From Chitinophagaceae bacterium (GTDB lineage Bacteria; Bacteroidota; Bacteroidia; Chitinophagales; Chitinophagaceae), in contig JALOMC010000062.1 of assembly GCA_025455665.1 (NCBI GenBank), positions 1-9,692 of the forward strand: 9,692 bases of DNA. Direction: 5' to 3'. Of the stretch, positions 1 through 7,245 are shown one piece after another. Positions within the stretch are counted from its first letter, which is position 1. Every line of letters begins with the position of its first letter. The translations under genes and the position numbers were made by a program. Under the pieces are notes generated by a model that was not told the DNA's origin, ran no database searches, and saw only the letters and a program-made list of their open reading frames with translations.

Positions 1-96
1 AAAAAGTTTAAGGGTGCCACACTGTTTCAATGCAGTGCACAGGCCGCCTATTTTGCACTGGCCAAGGCACGGTTTGGCATTGTATCGCTGGACTAA
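1..96 (+). CDS. 3' end of an unidentified protein gene (partial, cut by window edge)
   Basis: An open reading frame enters from the left edge in frame 1 and ends at a TAA at 94-96, giving 31 residues that finish ..ARFGIVSLD. The composition (alternating small, aromatic and basic residues such as AAYFALAKARFG) and the codons (GCC, CTG, GGC) look like a real protein C-terminus of this genome. It ends 14 bp before the stop of the minus-strand GH16 gene, so the two genes are convergent, a normal arrangement. Too little is present to name a family. The adjacent AAAAAA after the stop is not a clear terminator. It could be a chance open frame, since 31 codons is short, but the tight convergent fit favours a gene. 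Confidence 0.5.
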   Translation, partial: KKFKGATLFQCSAQAAYFALAKARFGIVSLD

Positions 97-110
97 AAAA
101 GCTACCGCCG

Positions 111-905
111 CTATTGCTCCAGCCCATACACCCGCACATAGTCCACCTCCATTGTGGCCGGAAATACAGCTGCATCCACCCCTTTTTGCCCACCCCAATT
201 GCCCCCCACAGCCAGGTTCAGCAGCCAGTGAAAAGGCTGATCAAACGGCCACTCCGCAGTGGTCTTCCGCTCATTATCAAATCTGAAAAGGCGCTGACCA
301 TCAATAAAGCCCTCGATGTAGTCCGGCGTCCAATCGACCCGGTATACATGAAAATCGGACAGGGCGCCGGGCACCTGCCTGAAAGCGGTTTTCTGTGTTC
401 CTTTTATGTGATTATAAGCTTGGGTATGTACACTAATGTGGACTTTTTCAGGGTCATAGCCTACGTGCTCCATGATGTCAATTTCGCCGCTAGCAGGCCA
501 ATTGCCGTAGCGCCAGTGCGTGGGTAGCATCCAAATAGCCGGCCAGGTACCCAACCCGGCCGGCAGTTTGGCACGGGCTTCAAATCTTCCGTACAAAAAA
601 TCGCCCTTGCCTTTGCTTACCAGCCGGGCACTGGTGTAGGCACTGCCCTGCCAGGCCTGGGGCCGGGCCGTGATGCGTAGCACCCCTTGCTGCACCCACG
701 CATTGCCACTATCCCGGTAGTATTGTAGCTCTTTGTTGCCCCATCCGTGGCCCCCCACATCATAGCCCCAGCGGGTGCTGTCGGGCCTGCCTTCGTAGTC
801 AAATTCATCGGCCCATACCGGCATGGCGGTGTACCGGTAAGGGGCTTGTGCCAGGGTCATCGTCGCCAGCAACAAGGCCGCCAGGTGGCAAAAAAGGTGC
901 TTCAT
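111..905 (-). CDS. Secreted GH16 family glycoside hydrolase (laminarinase-type beta-glucanase)
   Basis: The 264-residue product is an extracytoplasmic endo-beta-glucanase, by family most likely hydrolysing beta-1,3 or beta-1,3/1,4 glucans such as laminarin with retention of configuration. Residues 1-21 form a Sec signal peptide (hydrophobic LAALLLATMTLAQA). The mature part is a single GH16 jelly-roll domain with no carbohydrate-binding module. The family signature GEIDIME is at 140-146, placing the nucleophile at E141, the assisting D143 and the acid/base at E146. The upstream GWGNKELQYY (54-63) and TWPAIWML (120-127) segments and the C-terminal MEVDYVRVY strand are also typical of laminarinase-like GH16. 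The length is normal for a single-domain member. The gene is monocistronic here, diverges from the M16-like gene 68 bp away, and is convergent with the partial gene at the left edge. No T9SS sorting domain or lipobox is visible, so it is probably periplasmic or released. No SusC/SusD genes lie beside it, so no utilisation locus is evident. Exact substrate is inferred only. Confidence 0.93.
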   Translation of the reverse strand: MKHLFCHLAALLLATMTLAQAPYRYTAMPVWADEFDYEGRPDSTRWGYDVGGHGWGNKELQYYRDSGNAWVQQGVLRITARPQAWQGSAYTSARLVSKGKGDFLYGRFEARAKLPAGLGTWPAIWMLPTHWRYGNWPASGEIDIMEHVGYDPEKVHISVHTQAYNHIKGTQKTAFRQVPGALSDFHVYRVDWTPDYIEGFIDGQRLFRFDNERKTTAEWPFDQPFHWLLNLAVGGNWGGQKGVDAAVFPATMEVDYVRVYGLEQ

Positions 906-910
906 GCCGT

Positions 911-918
911 CAAAGCTA
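911..918 (-). promoter_or_regulatory. Candidate Bacteroidota -7 element (TAGCTTTG) for the GH16 gene
   Basis: The minus strand reads TAGCTTTG here, an exact match to the TAnnTTTG -7 consensus of Bacteroidota sigma-ABfr promoters. It lies only 5 bp before the GH16 ATG, so transcription from it would begin at or next to the start codon and give a leaderless or nearly leaderless mRNA. No TTTG -33 element is seen at the expected spacing. The position is awkward, so this may be fortuitous. Confidence 0.25.
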
Positions 919-936
919 CAGCAAACTGGCAGCCAC

Positions 937-944
937 TACCTTTG
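937..944 (+). promoter_or_regulatory. Candidate -7 element (TACCTTTG) for the M16-like gene
   Basis: The plus strand reads TACCTTTG, an exact match to the Bacteroidota TAnnTTTG -7 box. A transcript starting about 7 bp downstream, near 951, would have a leader of roughly 23 nt before the ATG at 974. That is a sensible geometry, and it argues against the longer upstream start at 848. No clear TTTG -33 box is present about 19 bp upstream. Confidence 0.4.
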
Positions 945-973
945 CCTGCCTTATCTGGCAAACCATTTCCATT

Positions 974-2266
974 ATGCTCAATCGTACCATTGCCCCCGCT
1001 ATCAAAAATGCCGTCGATTTTTCTTTTCAGTTAAAGCAAACCGAGCAGTGGACGCTGCGCAATGGCGTGCAGGTGTATGCCTTGCCTGCCGGCGAAGAAG
1101 AAGTGATGCAACTGGAACTGGTGTTCAAGGCCGGCAACTGCTATGAGCCTGCCAATATGGTAGCCGCGGCTACCAATTTTTTGCTGAAAAATGGCACCAG
1201 CAGCCGCACTGCTTTTGAGATCAACGAGCACTTCGATTTTTATGGCAGCTACCTGAACCGGAACTGCTACAACGAAACATCGAACATGACGCTGCACTGC
1301 CTGAGCCGCCATGTAGCAGCACTGCTGCCTGTGATCGCAGAACTATTGTCTGATGCGGTGTTTCCGCAGGAAGAGCTGGATATTTTTGTGCAAAACAGCC
1401 GGCAGCGCTTGCAGGTAAACCTGCAGAAGTGCGACTTTGTAGCCAACCGCGAAATAGATGCTTTGCTATACGGTATCGATCATCCGTACGGTCGCTACAG
1501 CACTTTCGAAGCGCTGGATGCCCTGCACCGCGATCAGCTACTGCCATTTTATAAGCAATACTACCAGCAGGGCGAGTGTGTGCTGTTTGTAGCTGGCAAG
1601 CTGCCTGCCAATTTACTAAGTCTGCTAAACGACAGCATAGGACAGCTACCGCTGCGCCCGGCCAATATAAGCCGCTACCAGCCGCAGCCATTGCCGGCTA
1701 CCCTACCGGTACCCGACCGCCACCTACGATTGGTGAACGATGAAAAAGCCGTGCAAGGTGCCATTCGCATGGCCCGCCATTTTCCCAACCGGCACCACCC
1801 CGATTTTCAGGGTGTGGCGGTGCTAAATACTGTATTGGGTGGTTTTTTTGGCAGCCGCCTCATGGCCAATATTCGCGAAGAGAAAGGCTATACCTACGGC
1901 ATACACAGCTACCTGCAAAACTACCAGCAGCAAACAGCCTGGATGATAAGCACTGAAGCAGGCCGAGACGTGTGCGAAGCCGCCATAGCAGAAGTGTACA
2001 AAGAAATGGCGCTGCTGCAGCAAGAACTGATAGACGAAGAAGAGCTGCTGCTGGTGCGCAACTATATGCTGGGCTCTATCCTCGGCGATTTAGACGGCCC
2101 TTTCCAGATCATCAACCGTTGGAAAAGCTATGTACTGAATGGCGTGGATGAACAGTATTTCTACAACGCCATAGAAAACATTAAAACGATCAGCGCCCGG
2201 CGCCTGCAGCAACTGGCACAACAATACCTGCAACCCGAGCTTTTTTATGAGCTGGTGGTGTATTAG
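974..2266 (+). CDS. M16 family (insulinase-like) protein, non-catalytic type lacking HXXEH
   Basis: The 430-residue product resembles M16B peptidases, which work as two-subunit or two-domain clamshells. One half carries the HXXEH zinc site and the other contributes an R/Y pair that helps bind substrate. Here the zinc position aligns with AATNF (65-69) just before the conserved NGT (73-75), so both histidines and the glutamate are absent. The second-half signature is intact: GGFFGSRL with R295 and EEKGYTYG with Y308. The protein is therefore best read as the non-catalytic subunit. There is no signal peptide, so it is probably cytoplasmic. The ATG at 974 is chosen because it follows the 937-944 promoter candidate, starts the homologous-looking sequence (MLNRTIAPAIKNAV), and avoids a 42-residue extension that would run antisense through the GH16 signal peptide. 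No catalytic M16 partner lies on either side. It is followed after 139 bp by the sensor kinase, probably in a separate transcript. Family is confident; partner and substrate are unknown. Confidence 0.9.
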   Translation: MLNRTIAPAIKNAVDFSFQLKQTEQWTLRNGVQVYALPAGEEEVMQLELVFKAGNCYEPANMVAAATNFLLKNGTSSRTAFEINEHFDFYGSYLNRNCYNETSNMTLHCLSRHVAALLPVIAELLSDAVFPQEELDIFVQNSRQRLQVNLQKCDFVANREIDALLYGIDHPYGRYSTFEALDALHRDQLLPFYKQYYQQGECVLFVAGKLPANLLSLLNDSIGQLPLRPANISRYQPQPLPATLPVPDRHLRLVNDEKAVQGAIRMARHFPNRHHPDFQGVAVLNTVLGGFFGSRLMANIREEKGYTYGIHSYLQNYQQQTAWMISTEAGRDVCEAAIAEVYKEMALLQQELIDEEELLLVRNYMLGSILGDLDGPFQIINRWKSYVLNGVDEQYFYNAIENIKTISARRLQQLAQQYLQPELFYELVVY

Positions 2267-2289
2267 ACCGCTGGTACAGTGAGCATAAA

Positions 2290-2307
2290 ATCCCTCAAAA
2301 GCGGGAT
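2290..2307 (+). terminator. Weak hairpin after the M16-like gene
   Basis: ATCCC-T-C-AAAA-G-C-GGGAT can fold into a stem of six pairs interrupted by one T/C mismatch, with an AAAA loop, 23 bp after the M16-like stop. A T-rich stretch (ATTTTCATTTTTTG, 2324-2337) begins about 17 bp downstream and not directly after the stem. That is poor for a classical intrinsic terminator. The rest of the 139-bp gap up to 2405 shows no exact TAnnTTTG box; the nearest approach is TAGCTTGT, just before the kinase start. Confidence 0.25.
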
Positions 2308-2405
2308 GCAGCAAGCCGTACTTATTTTCATTTTTTGTAATCAGGAGCTGCTGAGGGCCAGGGGGCGCTACTCGTCCATTGCCAAACTTGCAGTAGCTTG
2401 TTGCT

Positions 2406-4400
2406 ATGTACAAATTGAAATGCTGCTGGTGGATGCTATGGGGGTGGCTGCTATGCAGTACCTGCCTGCTGGCACAAACTGCCGGGCTGGACAGTCTGAA
2501 AAGATTAGCCGACAAAGCATCCAGCGACTCAATGCGGCTGGCCCACCTGAAAGTATACGCCGGCCGCCTGTGTGAATACGACTCTGCCAAAGGCGTGCAG
2601 CTTTTTGAAACACTGATCATCGATGCTGAACAGCGGGGCTACCTGCTGCTGGCCGCCGATATGATGCTGGAGCGGGGCATTATTCATTATACCCGTGGCA
2701 ATTATTTTGCCAGCATTGCCAGCGATGAAGCGACCGAAAAAGCATACCTCAAACTTCCGGAATCGCCCCGGCGAAACTGGGGGCTGGCTGCTGTGCAAAA
2801 CAACATGGGTATTGCCTACAGCCTTTTCAACGATTTGCCATTGGCGCAGGAGTACTATCAGCGAGCCATCGGACAGTTCGAAAAGCTGAAAGACAGCTCC
2901 AGCCTGATCGTCATCTGGTTCAATATGGCTTTTCTCTACATCGACATTCAGGACTGGCAAACAGCTGCCAATTTCTTGCAACGCAGCATAGCGTACTACC
3001 GCGCCGACCAACCAACCGTAGATCACAACGCTTACATCCAAAGCCGGGCCAGGCAGTCAGCCATGATGTTTCGGCTACAACGCATACCCGAGGGGCTGCG
3101 CATGCTGCAGCAGGCCGATGCTACGCTGGCACGGCACTACTATCCGCTGGCACACATTTACTGCCTCAATGCCCGTGGCGAATACCATGCGGCGCTGGGC
3201 CAATGGGCACAGGCACTGCAGCAACACCGGCTGGGCTACCAGCTCAGCCAGCAGTATGCCGACCCCTACTATATAGCCGATGAAGCATGGGCCGTAGGAC
3301 GTGCTTTCAGTAGCCTCCACCAGGCCGATTCAGCCAAATGGTATCTGCAAAAAGCACTGGAGGTGGCGAAGCAGTATAATTACATGCCCAAGGTGAAGTT
3401 TATACTGAAGGAAATAGCTACTGACTTTGCCCGCCAAGGCCAATACCAGCAAGCATGGCAAACAGCTCTGCAACTAGCCAACTATAGCGACACCGTAGTA
3501 GTGCGCCAAAACCACAACCGCCTGTTGCTGAATGAAGCCCGCTACAAAAGCCAGCTACAAGGGCAGCGCATTTCTGCATTGGAAAAAACGACGCTGGAAC
3601 AAAGCATCAGCATCCGCAAAAAAAGCCTGCTGAACTACCTATTGGTGGCAGCCACTGCTGTACTGGTGGTAGTATCGCTGCTGAGCTATCGCAACTACAA
3701 ACAGAAACAGCTGCTGCAGCAACAGCAAATAGAACAACTGGAAACCGACAAACAACTGCTGGCTGCCGAGGCGCTGATGCGTGGCGAAGAGCAGGAGCGC
3801 ACCCGCCTGGCCAAAGACCTGCACGATGGATTGGGGGGCATGCTCAGTGGTGTCAAATTTTCATTTCAACACATGCGAGACAATTTGGTAATGACGCCGG
3901 ACAACCAGGCTGCCTTTGAAAGGAGCCTCGACATGCTGAACAGCTCCATTCATGAGCTGCGCCGCGTGGCCCATAACATGATGCCCGAGAGCCTGGTGAA
4001 ATTTGGGCTGGATGCTGCGCTGAGCGACTTCTGCAGCAGCGTACACCAGAGCGGCGCACTGCGGGTGCGTTACCAATCGCTGCACCTAAAAGAGGCCAGC
4101 CTTAGCCAGCAGCTGGCCATAGCCGTGTACCGTATAGTGCAGGAACTGATTAGCAACATACTGCGCCATGCTGGTGCCACACAGGCACTGGTGCAGGTAA
4201 GCCTGCAAAATGATGTGCTACAGATAACCGTGGAAGATGATGGAAAAGGATTTGACACCACAAAAATATCCGACAGCCATGGCATGGGCTGGAGCAATAT
4301 TCGCAGCCGTGTAGACTACCTGCAAGGAAAAACAGATATTCGTTCTAACCCTGGCGAAGGCACTTCGGTGTTCATTGAACTGAAACCAACATGGCCATAA
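2406..4400 (+). CDS. TPR-domain sensor histidine kinase (HisKA_3/NarX-type)
   Basis: The 664-residue inner-membrane kinase is expected to autophosphorylate and pass phosphate to the regulator encoded next. Domains in order: a Trp/Cys-rich hydrophobic signal sequence (1-23, ending CLLAQ); a long helical periplasmic region (about 30-390) with tetratricopeptide-like units such as NNMGIAYSLFNDLPLAQEYY and GEYHAALGQWAQALQQH; one transmembrane helix (about 409-429, LNYLLVAATAVLVVVSLLSY); a Gln-rich coiled-coil linker (about 432-462); a HisKA_3 dimerisation box with RLAKDLHDGLGG, phospho-acceptor H473; and an HATPase_c domain with the N-box around N584 (QELISNILRHAG), G1 box EDDGKGFD (D611-D612-G613-K614-G615) and the GMGWSNIRSR segment. 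All key catalytic residues are present. The start is the ATG at 2406, directly before the signal sequence. The stop overlaps the regulator start by 10 nt, so the two are co-translated and probably act as a pair. The stimulus is unknown; TPR sensors usually bind proteins or peptides. Confidence 0.93.
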   Translation: MYKLKCCWWMLWGWLLCSTCLLAQTAGLDSLKRLADKASSDSMRLAHLKVYAGRLCEYDSAKGVQLFETLIIDAEQRGYLLLAADMMLERGIIHYTRGNYFASIASDEATEKAYLKLPESPRRNWGLAAVQNNMGIAYSLFNDLPLAQEYYQRAIGQFEKLKDSSSLIVIWFNMAFLYIDIQDWQTAANFLQRSIAYYRADQPTVDHNAYIQSRARQSAMMFRLQRIPEGLRMLQQADATLARHYYPLAHIYCLNARGEYHAALGQWAQALQQHRLGYQLSQQYADPYYIADEAWAVGRAFSSLHQADSAKWYLQKALEVAKQYNYMPKVKFILKEIATDFARQGQYQQAWQTALQLANYSDTVVVRQNHNRLLLNEARYKSQLQGQRISALEKTTLEQSISIRKKSLLNYLLVAATAVLVVVSLLSYRNYKQKQLLQQQQIEQLETDKQLLAAEALMRGEEQERTRLAKDLHDGLGGMLSGVKFSFQHMRDNLVMTPDNQAAFERSLDMLNSSIHELRRVAHNMMPESLVKFGLDAALSDFCSSVHQSGALRVRYQSLHLKEASLSQQLAIAVYRIVQELISNILRHAGATQALVQVSLQNDVLQITVEDDGKGFDTTKISDSHGMGWSNIRSRVDYLQGKTDIRSNPGEGTSVFIELKPTWP

Positions 4401-5011
4401 CGCTTTTTATAGTAGACGACCACTACATGGTGGTAGAAGGCATTCGCAGCCTGATGCAAGCCGAGCAAGGTATTGAGTGGATTGGTCATGCTTCCACTGC
4501 TGCGTCCTGCCTTGCTTTTCTGCAAAGCCGCCAGCCCGATGTGCTCCTCATGGACATCAACCTACCCGACCAATCGGGCATTGACCTGTGCCAACAAGTA
4601 AAAACCTTGTACCCACAGGTGTTTGTTATTGGCCTCAGTACTTTCAATCAGGTCAGCTTTATCCAGAAAATGCTGGACAACGGTGCATCGGGCTACTTAC
4701 TGAAAAATGCAGGCAGCAGCGAAATAATGCAGGCCATAGATACGGTGATGCATGGCCGCCAATTCCTGAGTATAGAAGCAGCCAGCGTAGTGCGCCAATC
4801 GGGCCTGGCCGCGGGCCAGCCGGTACTTACCCGCCGCGAAAAAGAAGTGCTACAACTGATAGCCGAAGGGCTGACCAATACTGAAATAGCAGATCGCCTT
4901 TATATAAGTGCCTCTACGGTAGACACGCACCGGAAGAACCTGCTACAAAAACTACAGGCCAAAAACACTGCCGCGTTGGTCAAAATAGCCATGGACCACC
5001 AAATGCTTTGA
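4391..5011 (+). CDS. NarL/LuxR-family response regulator
   Basis: The 206-residue protein has a receiver domain (1-120) and a LuxR-type helix-turn-helix (about 145-190). The receiver has the acidic pair D9-D10, phospho-acceptor D55 in VLLMDINLPD, the S83-T84 switch position and the invariant K105 in GYLLKN. The output domain shows the LTRREKEVLQLIAEGLTNTEIA signature in part (L146 to A166) followed by SASTVDTHRKNLLQKL. It is therefore expected to bind DNA as a dimer when phosphorylated by the HisKA_3 kinase encoded immediately upstream. The two genes share the bases ATGGCCATAA: the regulator ATG lies inside the kinase end, indicating translational coupling. The start is the only sensible one because the first residues (MAITLFIVDDH) are the canonical first beta strand. 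Target genes cannot be read from the window. Length and domains are complete. Confidence 0.95.
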   Translation: MAITLFIVDDHYMVVEGIRSLMQAEQGIEWIGHASTAASCLAFLQSRQPDVLLMDINLPDQSGIDLCQQVKTLYPQVFVIGLSTFNQVSFIQKMLDNGASGYLLKNAGSSEIMQAIDTVMHGRQFLSIEAASVVRQSGLAAGQPVLTRREKEVLQLIAEGLTNTEIADRLYISASTVDTHRKNLLQKLQAKNTAALVKIAMDHQML

Positions 5012-5026
5012 TGGCAGAAGCAGCCA

Positions 5027-5044
5027 GCCATACACGGCTATGGC
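5027..5044. other. Inverted repeat after the response regulator gene
   Basis: GCCATA and TATGGC form a perfect 6-bp stem around a 6-base loop, 15 bp after the regulator stop. No T-run follows, so a terminator function is only possible. It lies in the 140-bp gap between the two-component operon and the M48 gene. Confidence 0.25.
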
Positions 5045-5070
5045 CGAAACAAACGCACCTATGAATTGGT

Positions 5071-5092
5071 CGTCCTCTTAGAAGAAAGGACG
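5071..5092. other. Second inverted repeat upstream of the M48 gene
   Basis: CGTCCT and AGGACG form a perfect 6-bp stem around a 10-base loop, in which CTT and AAG could pair further. A perfect 10-bp palindrome, CAAAGCTTTG, follows at 5098-5107. Together these could be a terminator for the upstream operon or a regulatory leader/operator for the M48 gene. No exact TAnnTTTG box was found; TATTTTTA at 5117-5124 is one base off and would place transcription about 20 bp before the ATG. Confidence 0.25.
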
Positions 5093-5151
5093 TCGCCCAA
5101 AGCTTTGTGCAGCACCTATTTTTACGGGCAATACTTCAGCTTTCATCCTTC

Positions 5152-7245
5152 ATGAAGAATTTGCCTTCCCACTATCCATTGGGGCCTGCTGGCGTACCGG
5201 CGGCTGCGCTACAGCCTTCGGCCAGCTTCAAAGCACAGGTATGGAAGGTACTATTCAGCATCTTCTTTTTTCTTTTATCGTATTTGCTGCTGATAGCCGC
5301 CGCCTTGCTACTGGCGCTGTTTTGCGGCTGGCTTGGCATTATGGTCATGGGGGCGGTGGGCAGCTCGCTGGGCCTGGTACTGGGCATTGGCCTCATTGGG
5401 CTGGGTGCTATGACCGTTTGGTTCCTGCTTAAATTTTTATTTACCGTCAGCAGGGTAGACACTGCAGATGCCATTGAGCTGACAGCACAGACACAGCCAG
5501 AGTTGTTTTCCTTTATACGGCGGCTGGCCGACGAAACCGGCACCCGCTTTCCTAAAAAAATACTGGCTACCCCCGAGGTAAACGCCAGTGTGTTTTATAA
5601 CTCCAGCTTCTGGAGTATGTTTTTGCCAGTGCGCAAAAATCTCAATATCGGACTGGGCCTTGTAAACGTGCTGAACGTAGCAGAGTTTAAAGCTGTGATG
5701 GCGCACGAATTTGGCCACTTCAGCCAAAGCAGCATGAAGCTGGGTAGCTTTGTATACCAGCTCAACCGCATTATTTACAACCTGCTGTACGACAATGATG
5801 GCTATGCCAAATTGCTGCAGGGCTTTGCCAATATCAGTGGTATTTTTTGGGTATTTGCCCGGTTGAATGTGCTGATCATAGAACAAGTACAGGCGCTATT
5901 GAAACTGCTGTACGCTATGGTAAATAAACAGTACATGGGACTGAGCCGCCAAATGGAGTTTCATGCCGACGCGGTAGCTGCGTCTGTAGCCGGCAGCAAC
6001 CACCTCATCAGCGCCCTGCACCGTATTGAAATGGGTAGTGCCACCTACAACCAGGTGCTGCAGATGTACAACGAATGGATACCATCGAGCAAAAAAGCGC
6101 TGAACGCTTACCCCGACCACATTTATTGCCACCTGCAAATGGCGGGCAAACTGCAAATGCCACTGGGCAAAGATGGCCTGCCGGTGGTACGACACCAGAG
6201 CAAGACACAGCATAGCAGCCGCATCGTGTACAATGACCAATGGGCATCACACCCCGACCTGGCTGACCGCGAAGCTCATCTGCAACAACTTAATTGGACG
6301 GCACCAGACGCACCTGCACCCGCCTGGACGCTTTTTCGCAATGCCATTGAACTACAACAAGAGGCCACCGACAAGCTATACCGCCAGGTGCAGTGGGAAG
6401 GAGCCGTGCAAAACACCCACATAGAACAGTTTATAGAAACCCTGCAAAGCCAGCGCAAACAATACGAACTGCCGGCAGTATACGGCGGCCGCTACGATGG
6501 TCGCTTTATCAGTGCGTTTGAAACCCGCCTTACCCTCAGCAACATGGCCAGGCTGGAGCCCGGGCAGCTAACGGCCCTGTTAAGCGAAGACCAGACCAAT
6601 AAACCCAAACGATACCAGCAAAACGAACAGGACCTGGCGATACTGCAAGCCATTGCCCAGCGCCAGATCGACACCAAATCGTTCGACTTTGACGGGGTAA
6701 AGCACAAGGCTGCCGAAGCCGCTGCTGTGCATGAAAAACTGGCCACAGAAAACAAACAACTGCTGAATGAAGTGAACCTGGCTGACCAACAACTATTTGC
6801 CCTGGCCGCCAAAAAAAGCGGGCAGCCCGATGAAGTAGCAGAGGCCTACGAACGCTTTTTTAGCCTGTCTGCCGGGTGCGACGCCTTTGCTACCACTGCC
6901 CAAACTGTATACCAGCGGTTTGACACCTTGCTGGCCGGCCAGCAAATGAGTGTAGAAGCCGCACAAGACATGGTGAATGCTTTTAAGCAAAAGGAATTGC
7001 CGCAGCTGCACAGCGCTTTGCGCCAACTGCTGGCGCAAGCTTTGCTGAATAAATCGGGCACCAAAGTGCTTTCATTTCTTGATAAAGAATATGCCTATTT
7101 TTTAGGCGACAGCTTTGCTGATCAGGAGTTGCGAGAGCTGTTTGATGTGCTGCAAGAAGTGCAGGCAGAGCTGACAACATTGCGATTTGAGCAATACAAA
7201 GCGCTGCTGCAACAGCAGGTAGGTTGGCTGGGGCTGGCGGCCTGA
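5152..7245 (+). CDS. Membrane-anchored M48 family (HtpX/Ste24-like) zinc metallopeptidase with long C-terminal region
   Basis: The 697-residue product is an integral-membrane zinc protease of the HtpX-like M48 group, whose members degrade or process membrane and misfolded proteins. A strongly hydrophobic N-terminus (about 33-58 and 62-97) gives two or three membrane passes. The peptidase core follows: AHEFGH with zinc ligands H185 and H189 and catalytic E186, then SRQMEFHAD with the third ligand E269 and conserved D273. A hydrophobic stretch between the two motifs (about 222-257) may be another membrane or membrane-facing segment. From about residue 300 to the end the protein is helical, Gln/Ala-rich and partly coiled-coil-like, with no domain I recognise. 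This makes it more than twice the length of classical HtpX (under 300 residues). The ATG at 5152 is preferred over a GTG 45 bp upstream because the upstream residues look like intergenic sequence. It is separated from the two-component operon by 140 bp and ends in consecutive TGA-TAG stops. Substrate unknown. Confidence 0.9.
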   Translation: MKNLPSHYPLGPAGVPAAALQPSASFKAQVWKVLFSIFFFLLSYLLLIAAALLLALFCGWLGIMVMGAVGSSLGLVLGIGLIGLGAMTVWFLLKFLFTVSRVDTADAIELTAQTQPELFSFIRRLADETGTRFPKKILATPEVNASVFYNSSFWSMFLPVRKNLNIGLGLVNVLNVAEFKAVMAHEFGHFSQSSMKLGSFVYQLNRIIYNLLYDNDGYAKLLQGFANISGIFWVFARLNVLIIEQVQALLKLLYAMVNKQYMGLSRQMEFHADAVAASVAGSNHLISALHRIEMGSATYNQVLQMYNEWIPSSKKALNAYPDHIYCHLQMAGKLQMPLGKDGLPVVRHQSKTQHSSRIVYNDQWASHPDLADREAHLQQLNWTAPDAPAPAWTLFRNAIELQQEATDKLYRQVQWEGAVQNTHIEQFIETLQSQRKQYELPAVYGGRYDGRFISAFETRLTLSNMARLEPGQLTALLSEDQTNKPKRYQQNEQDLAILQAIAQRQIDTKSFDFDGVKHKAAEAAAVHEKLATENKQLLNEVNLADQQLFALAAKKSGQPDEVAEAYERFFSLSAGCDAFATTAQTVYQRFDTLLAGQQMSVEAAQDMVNAFKQKELPQLHSALRQLLAQALLNKSGTKVLSFLDKEYAYFLGDSFADQELRELFDVLQEVQAELTTLRFEQYKALLQQQVGWLGLAA

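Noticed and set aside
30..527. 165-codon plus-strand open frame opposite the GH16 gene
   Set aside because: It is antisense to a gene with intact GH16 motifs and its translation shows no family features.
848..973. Longer N-terminus for the M16-like protein starting at 848
   Set aside because: The extra 42 residues lie antisense to the GH16 signal-peptide region and precede the promoter candidate at 937-944. The family-like sequence begins at the ATG at 974.
1841..1849. Seven-T run in the M16-like gene as a slippage or phase-variation site
   Set aside because: It encodes the conserved GGFFGS segment in frame and is too short to support a claim; similar A-runs occur in the other genes.
2090..2620. 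176-codon minus-strand open frame across the M16/kinase junction
   Set aside because: It overlaps two well-supported plus-strand genes and has low-complexity, non-protein-like sequence.
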